Positions 29,601 to 38,600 of a stretch of 64,000 nt of DNA are shown here, piece after piece. Position numbers and translations under genes: made by a program. The notes beneath the pieces are model-generated. The model was not told where the DNA came from. It did not search any database and saw nothing but the letters and a program-made list of their open reading frames with translations. Numbering within the stretch: the first letter of the stretch is position 1; each line of letters opens with the position of its first letter. This DNA is from Echiichthys vipera (Eukaryota > Chordata > Actinopteri > Perciformes > Trachinidae), in contig OY829655.1 of assembly GCA_963691815.1 (NCBI GenBank), positions 15,620,765 to 15,684,764 of the forward strand. The letters run 5' to 3'.

Positions 29601-32600
29601 CCCTGTGAGCAGGATGTTTTTTTGTAGTCTTACCTTCTAAGGTGTCAAGGGCCAGTGTTGCTAACTTCATGGACTGAAAGCCAGTTCTGAGGATGCTCTG
29701 GACAACCATATCCAGCTCCGGCACAGCTTTTATAATCTCCATCAACACTTGTCCGACCCCCAAAAATCTGCCAAAGCACAAGGCCAGACTCAAGATAAAG
29801 CACAAACTGCTGACATTACAGTGGATGCTAGATTTGTGTATAGGTTTATTCACTAATGAAGAGGCAGAAGGTCAGTGGTTCGATCTCAGGAGCCTTGAGC
29901 AATAAACGGTCCAAATTGCTCCCGAAAGCTGTGCCATTGGTGTGTGACTGTGCATGTGAATGTGCATCACTCCTGATGAGCGGGTGGCACCTTGCATGGT
30001 AGTCTCTGCCACCACCAGTGTATGAATGTGGTGTGAATGGGTGAATGCTGACTTGCATTGGAAAGTCATTCAAGTGGTTGCTAAGACTAGAAAAGTACTA
30101 TATAGATGCAATTCATATACTATTTAAATTTTATAGATAAAGTTTGTTTTACACATGCAGAAAGCAGAGAGTGAAAAATAAAAGCAGGCACAAGACAACA
30201 CAAGGTGATTTCCAGTTTGTTTTTTGAGTAATGTGTATTAATGAAGACAGGTTTAACGACTAGAACTAATTGTACAAATGATGTTAAAGGATCGGTACAG
30301 AAATGGCAACAACATTGTAAAATGTTGTCTATAAAATGCATCTCCCAATCACTTTCCCAGAAAGAAGAAAAGCTAATGCTCCTGAGGACAGTGGATTTTG
30401 ATAGTATAAGTAAATAGTATAGATAGCAAGAGATTAAAAAAAGGCCAAATTTACTGTCTCTGAACAAATACATAAATTCTGTCTGAACTCGTTTGTCCGG
30501 ACATTTGTGTGACATTCAGAAAGACCCTACAAGACTTGAATACATTTTACAGCATTATAAAATGCAAAGCCTCTGATGGATTTGCTGCATTAGCTGATTA
30601 GCAGCAATGTACTCACAGCTCCTCGTCAATGTTTTGTGGTTGTGTATCTACGCTGCGCCCGGTCCTCGTGATGTTGGAGCCTCCGTGTCCTCCTGGGGAT
30701 ACACCTCCCATCAGACTGTGCAGCAGCCCTTTGGCGAATGTCACATCATGTGTAGCAACATGCTTACTCCATACCAGGAGAGCCTGGGAAAAATATAGTT
30801 AATACATGAGTTGAGTTGTAAAATTAAAATCCTTTAAGCTACATCATCACTGTACATCCGGTACAAAAATGCATCTTGTCTGTTTCCAAGCAGTAATCTC
30901 TAAAAAATCTCTACACAATTCCTTTCAATATATTTCATGCCATTATGCACAAATGCCCTATGGAACTGAATCTGTAAGTGACATGTTTAGTAATATGACA
31001 CATCATTGCTATATAAAACTGTACTTATCTTTCATTTTAAAGCCAAATATATTAAACATACTGTATGTTTCAGAATATGATTTTCATATTAGCCTATTAT
31101 TGTAAATGTGTCATTTAATGTTTCTGGACTGTTGCAGTAGTTGCTTTTTAGCTTTAATTTTCTTTTACTGTTTATTGTGATGAACTTAAAGACCAAAGCA
31201 AATTCTCTATACTTGATTGTGATATACCAGCCTTAGATGTCCGGCTGACTGTTTGAGCGAGTACACAGAGTGATGACAGTGTTAGCTAACAGCTTCTGAT
31301 TGGTAATTATCTCCTCAAAACACGTCTACCGTTAGTGGCATTGCTAATTGGATATCTTTGAGGTTTATGTTCCCCAGGTGCGACATGGAACTCGCAGTTG
31401 CTTGTTGCTATGGCCAACAGGTTTCTCTTGGTCGTGGACTAATTATCTGGTACTCTCTGAATCTAATTAGAAGTCAAAGTTGGACTTGGGAATGCAAATT
31501 AAGAGCAAGGGCAGAAGAACACAGACAAGTAGCATGAGATAAAGTAATAGTGAGACAGTGGATAGTAAAAAAAATGCTACCCACAAACATCATATAGCTG
31601 ACACATTTATCGGATTCTCTCTCTTGATGATTTACATAATTCTCACCTACCTGCTTTGCCAACTTATCAGGGCTGATCCAGGACAGAAGCTTGTCCATGG
31701 TGCCTGTACTGCATGCTGCTGTTAGCCACATTGGGTTATTGCTGTTGTCACACAGGTATGAATGCCCCATGTCTCCAGACAATGTCAAGCCGATAGCCTA
31801 GAGAAAAAACTATGGTCAAACTCTGTATAAAGTGGTGACCCAATTATGGAATAATTATCACCACAAAGAGTCAAACAAGTAGTTAAAGGGTGTTGCATCT
31901 AATGAATAATTTCAAAAACATTCACTTATAATATTTGTTCTTTTGCAGATAACACTTTCATATTGGTCCATTATACATGAAGCTACAGCAAATAGATGGT
32001 TAGCTTAGCTTATAGCATTTAGAGGGGTCATCCCTATGTTCCCCGGGCCCTATTTTGTTAGGGTTATGGGTTACTGTTAGGGTCTGGGTTAGGGGGTAGG
32101 GTTAGGGTCTACATAGGTCTATTTGCCGCGGAATTCGGCACTGATTGTGGAAGAACAGCGGACCGGGGGACATAGGACCCTTTCTGCGAAAAGCGGAGAA
32201 CAGCGGACCCTTTTCTTAAAATAGGGGCCGCTGTTCCCCGGTCACATACAAAGCGGGGAACATAGGACCATGCAGCAATCAGCCGCTGCTTGGTGTATTT
32301 TTGGTGTGAGGCTCAAGTGTGGCAGAGTGGGTTGAGACCAGTTTGCCAAACCTAAAGACAGCCCTGCTGTGCGTTTATTTTAGTATTAAAAAGTGCAATA
32401 TGTAATATGAAATTACACAAATCTCAAGAGGGAATAAAAAAATATACAAGGGAAGACATTTTATTCAGATTGGTATAATTATTATGCCGCCATCTTTTAT
32501 TTTAATACGGTAAAGAAAGGAATGCCATGTTATGTCTATTTCTTACATACCTTGTCCAGTGGTATTTCCACTTGTAGGAGACCTTTCACCATTTCACCTA

Positions 32601-35600
32601 GTGAGTCGTTCTGCAACGTGACAACCTCGCCAAGGGTAATAGACACATCTAAGCAGAATTCAATCACATGTTACACTCTAATGGCATCCGCACGAAACTT
32701 GTCTTGCAAGATTTCTCTGTTGTATTCATATCAAAGGTAAGTATGTTTGTATTGTGGCTTTCTTATGATTCAGCATTTTAGGCAATGATACTGTGACATA
32801 AATTTTTATTAACAGTGGTTTATTTACCTGCATGTAACAAACAATACACATGAGTATACATTAAAGCTGTTTTATTAAAAAAAAAACACGTTGCTAGGCC
32901 AAAATTGCTAGGTCTTTGTGGCTGACATATGCTATGTGCAGATGGAAAGTTACCTTTGCCAGGCCAGTTTTGAGCATAGTGGATCACATTGATGCCTCCA
33001 GCAAGAAGAGGATGCACCGCGGAAAGTGAGGTGTGAACTTCAGGGAAATTGATCTGGATGACATGCATAGCACTAGAGAGAACACGGGGGAGAGGGCATC
33101 AAAACAAGACATAACCTGCAACACTTAACATAGACTAATGTCTAGACAAACACACACACTTGATCCTCCTGCTGTTGTGAATCCAAAGTCCTGAGCTATT
33201 TCTAAATTGTGGTAGACCAAAAAAACATTTTCTTTAACTATACTCCTGCAAAGTTGGGCATTTTAACAAAGGGGAGTTTGGCTCGGTTTTGGGGCCAGCC
33301 TCAAGTGGCCATTCGAGGATCTGCAGTTTTTAGCACCTGGATTTGCTGCTTGATATTATCCTTTATTTGACAGAAGACAGCATAGAGATTGGGGGGGGGG
33401 GGGGGGGGAGGAATATGACATGCAAGAAATGTCCCGAAGCCAGAATATAAGCTGGAATGTTGCAGTTACATGGCGTGCGCTGTAACCACTCAGCTACCAA
33501 AGCTCTTCAAAAAAAGTGTAATAAAGGTTTTATAAACCATGCTAACAGTTAAAGCAAAGCATACTTCAACTATTCCCTTCATAGGTGTTTTTTCTAAACT
33601 TAATAAAGAAATAAATAAACACCTCCATAGATCTGCCGTTCATTCATTTTGCATTGCTCCGTCATTGAAAGTACATTACCGCTGTATGTTGGCGAGCAGG
33701 GCCTCTGCAGTGGTGAGTGTTTCATCAACAGAACCAGCAGAGAAGAGGTGGGGTAGAGCTAAAAGGCTTTCCCACAGCGAGGTCTGATTTTGCAGCTGAT
33801 CAAACACCATCACTGCCGCCCCAGCCACTGTCATCGTCTCGTCTGGTTTTGTCAGCATCAGCTCCGTCAGTATCTGACAACCAGAGGGGATTTAATAGAA
33901 AACAGAAATAAAGGACTTCAAAGATAGTGTATGGTCATTGTCCTAGTAACAACAAGCTGACAAATGCAGGCACAAACCTGCATGTGTGCAAGCAAACATA
34001 AACACACACCTGGTTTAGTGTTTTGAGAAAGACTTCAAACACAGTGTTGTTGGACTTGCAGAAAGTGTCCACAGCATAGGAGAGGCTGTTGGGTGAGGTT
34101 GTGTTCATCAAGGGCAGCGTCACGGTGCAAATGGCTCTCTTCAATTGGTTCAATGATCCAAGCATTTTGTTCATGGCCTCCTGGATTCAGATTATTACAG
34201 TTATGCATTAAATGAAGGTTTTCATTGAAAAAGGTATATTCATACAATATTATTAGATGAGACCACAAATGGTGATACCTTCAAATCGCATTTTTAGGGT
34301 TCCAATATGTATTAACGAACTATTAAAGAAACCACATGCTCAAAGATGCAGTGTACGGAACTGATGCCACAAAATAATGGTTTAAAATACTGCTTTTCTT
34401 TGATTTGATCCCTCATCATTGTTGGAGTTGACATTTTATAATGCCTTGCTGAGTGGCTCCAATAGTTTCCAAGAGGGATTAAACTGAATTTCAATGGTAA
34501 TACTTTCAGAATATTTCTTGGCTACTGCTACAATAACACATTTTCCATTCTACTCAAACATAATGTTGCACCGCAGTGACGCTTAGAAAAGAGGCAATAG
34601 AATAAAGAGGAACTTAAATTAGAAATAAACCTTCTAGGCATTCCTACAAAGGCTCGTCTGTTAACAATGACCTATACAGAAGAGACCACACAAGGTTTCA
34701 ACACTGTGTAAGTAAACAGGCCGTTGCTTATTCTCAGCAGTCTTGTTCTTCTAATTAGATTTGAACAATGCCCACCTGATCTCCCAGATGAGTGGTATTC
34801 ATGGCGTTCATGAGAGAGACTTTACTGGAGTTTCCCTGGTGAGATGGACCTTGAACACAAGAAGACACTGTTGAATAACTGGCTGAACTCAGAAGAAACA
34901 ATAAAACCTAATATAATGCAAACATGAGAAGGGGCTCGAGTACACAAAGTCACCTTTTTCTACCCTGACAGTCAAAAAGCGCAATAGAACATATTGGAAA
35001 ATATGTTAAAGTTAGAAGAAAAGATTACAGGAGCGTACCTATGTTCCCCGGGTCCTATGTTCCCCGCTTTGTATGTGACGGGGGAACAGCAGACCTTTAT
35101 TTTAAAGAAGAACCGATGTTCCCCGCTGTTCAGAGAAAGGGTCCTATGTTCCCTGGTCTGTTATTTTTTCCACAATTAGTGCCTATTTCTCCAGCAAATA
35201 GGCCTATGCAGACCCTAACATTACCCCCTAACCCTGCCCCTCACACTAAACCCAACAGTAACCTCTAGGCCTAACAAAATGCCATATTAAATCTGCGAAG
35301 GCACAGGCTTATGCTCCTGGGAACATAGGACGCTTTTGGGGAAAAAAAGGGGAACATAGGATCCGGGGAACATAGAGATTACCCCATTATAACCACCGTC
35401 CTATGTGTCAGTTAATGAAGCTAACACAGGACAGTTAGCTTAGCTTAGCATAAAGACTGGTAGTATAGGGAAAACATCTAGCTTTGCTTTGTTTCCAAGG
35501 AAAAATAAATAAATAAAAACTACCTGCCGGCACTTCTAAAACTCACTTATTAGTAAATGTCTTCTTCAATTGAACCAAAGTAACTGCTAAGTAGCTAGCC

Positions 35601-38600
35601 AAAGGCTGTTGTAGCTACTTTCTCCTGTTTTCAGTTTTTATGCTACGCTAATTGTGCTGTTGCTCCAGCTTTATATTGAACAGATAGATATTAATCTTCT
35701 TATCTGCTTATTCTTCATAGAAAAGTATTCTTTTCAATGTACACAGTGTGGCTTGCCTATTTTCCTAAATAGGTCTTAGCTACAAAATATAATCAAATGG
35801 TTGTCGCGGGCTCCTTCCTTGACACAAAAAGAATATAAAAAGCATAATTTTATTCAAAATTCCACGAATGAAGAAAACATACCCAAAATCTTGCTCAATG
35901 CCTCAATCAGTGCTGCAGGGTCATCGCTGGAGTCCTTGGGGAGATTGAAAAAATCAGACCCCTGTATCAGGTCTGCCAGCAGGGAACCCTTTGGCGAGAG
36001 GTTTGACCTGTCATACAGAGTCAAAAGGTTTTCATCAGTAGGCTGAGGGTTACACAAACAAGTTTTCACCAGCCACCATCATCCCTGTATCTGGAATGTA
36101 CTGTATATTTCATCACAACAGCTCAGGTAACAACAGAAAACAATTCCAACCCAAGAGAACCAGTTAACACTATAACAAAGTTAACAAGTTTGCATATAGC
36201 TGCCTGTTTACTTAAGATTATGCAACTCCAAGTGTTGACAGAGCGGTTTTAACGGAAATACAGAGAAAAAGTTTTCAGTCATCTACGACTCTATAACAGA
36301 TAAAAGACAAAAACAGACAAAAAGCAGAGTTATGCTATAAAACATGTTTACTTTTAGCTTTTTGACTTAAAAACTGGATGAATACGGCTTTATAAAACTG
36401 TGGTTGGTTATGATTATGTACACCACAGGGGGATGTCTGCTGTTGGTACATTTCCATGATGACAATGACTAATCATCTCATGTGATGCTGCTATGCTGGG
36501 GTGTGTCCCTCCTTTGTTATTCAATCGACTTACCTCTGTACACCTTTTTTTATCATATGACAACAATAGAGTCAATGAAGATGTACAGTATTTTGGAGTT
36601 GGTATAGATGCAGTGACAATGACTGACATTACAACTTCAATGAATGTATGGTGTTTCTTACGGATGCCCTAAAGGGTCATATATACATATATTTTATTTC
36701 CTCCATTTTCCTGTGATAACAAGATATTTTTCCTCCGTTTGCCCATGATAACGGCATAATTGATTTAGGATCTTGAAAAAACAAAACAATAGTGTAGTCC
36801 ATTAAATCATTGTAGGAAACATAATTCAGTGTAGCGATGTCGGAGGACCAGGAGAATATCGATCACTGCATCACATATCTCTTCAATCAAGGCCTTATGG
36901 GCTGATAATACATCATATACTAATTATGCTGCTGAATGTACCTTGCATGCCTGGAGGACCCCTTGGATGCAGCTTGGTGCACCAGGCGTGATTTGTTGTG
37001 ACAGGTGCTGTCTGTGTTGCACATGAGGGTCTGCAGGAAAGGGAGGAAGCCTGTGCTGGGTAGGTTTCGGGGTCCCACAAAACCTGGAGAAACATGACAA
37101 AGTTGTTGTTGCATTGGTCTTAACAGACGACATCACATCAACCCAGTTCTGTACTCTCTCCATTGACTCCCTGTTCCATTTAGAATTGATTTCAAGATTT
37201 TACTGAACACGTTTAAAGAACGTCTGGGCATGGCTCCAAGCTATATAGCAGATATTTTAACCCCATAATCATCATCAGGGCACCTCGGCTTTTTCTTTTT
37301 GTGCTGAATCAGTGAACTCTTTTAAATCTATTTTTAAAATCCATTAGACTTGCTTTGATGTGATGTTGTCTCTTTTAATTGCTTGTTTTTATTTTATTCA
37401 TTGATTTTTAATTGTTATGTTTTGCATTGTATTTATTCATCTTCACTCTTCCGTGTTTTGCATTTTTTTGTCTTCTTGCTCCACAAGATCAGGAGCCTGA
37501 CCACTGCCAGCAAATAACTCCTATCATCTTTTTTTATCAGAAAACATTCTCAGATACTGCATGTATTCAGAAGAAAGAAAAAAAGGAATGAAGATAAAAT
37601 GGCAGTCGAGATGCCATGACTAGACTGACTGTATGGCACACTACCACTCTGGTATTTATTATTATTATCTCTGAACGCAGCATGACACAACACATGAAAG
37701 AGAATAATAGCAAACAGCATTTGACTAAGGTTAGTAATGGCATGTGGGGGGAAGACATTATGAAACATAAAGCAAATGAACTAACTTTGAAGAATTGAAT
37801 GACCTCATCAGACCTCAAAGTTAACACTCCAACCCCACAGACAATCACACAGAATGAATGTAGAGTTTGTAAACTTGAAAGTTAAACAAGGAGAATAAAG
37901 ATGGACGTATTTAAACTGCCATTCAACAAAGGAACAACAAACGCAGAACTGCAGAAGGCACATCTAATGGGAACTTGTACTTCTACCATCTTCAATGAAA
38001 ACTAAAACCTATATTCCAGCCCTTGAGATCCTATTTCTTTTCATCATATTAGTTTAGCATTAGTTTTCCACTCTTACTTCAGAATACAACAGGGCCCATC
38101 TTATGGAAAATAGTTATTGCATATTTCTGTAATAATCACGAGGAGCGATTTAATAGCTATTAATAGTTATGTGAGAAATGTCACAATGTTTGCAGCGTCA
38201 TTTATAAAATTATACTACCTGATTCAAGGTTACGGCTGGTTATTCAGTCGGATCAGACACTTAAGATGGTTTTGTTGCCTGTTTTGGGCGGGGTCCAATA
38301 CACCCAATAAACTTGACAGGGGAGGGAAGGTCCTATTGTTCAGATCCACTGGATAGATTCTATATTAGGGCACTCGGGGGTTATTAAGTTACATGTGAAT
38401 CCCTGCGTCCACAGAATCTGATCCATCACACAAAAGTGGGAGGGTTAAAGGTAGTCTCTGATTATGGAACATAGCCTACACTAGCTGCCAGCATTTTAAG
38501 TCACACACAATAACACAAATAAACTAACCAATCAAGACAGTGGTAAACCAGCAACCCCAGTGTTCTACAAGATTAAATTACTGTTTTTTTCCAAGGAGTC

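Noticed and set aside
32080..32110. interstitial telomere repeat
   Set aside because: The GGGTTAGGG runs are short, degenerate and present in both copies of the same transposon family, so they belong to the element.
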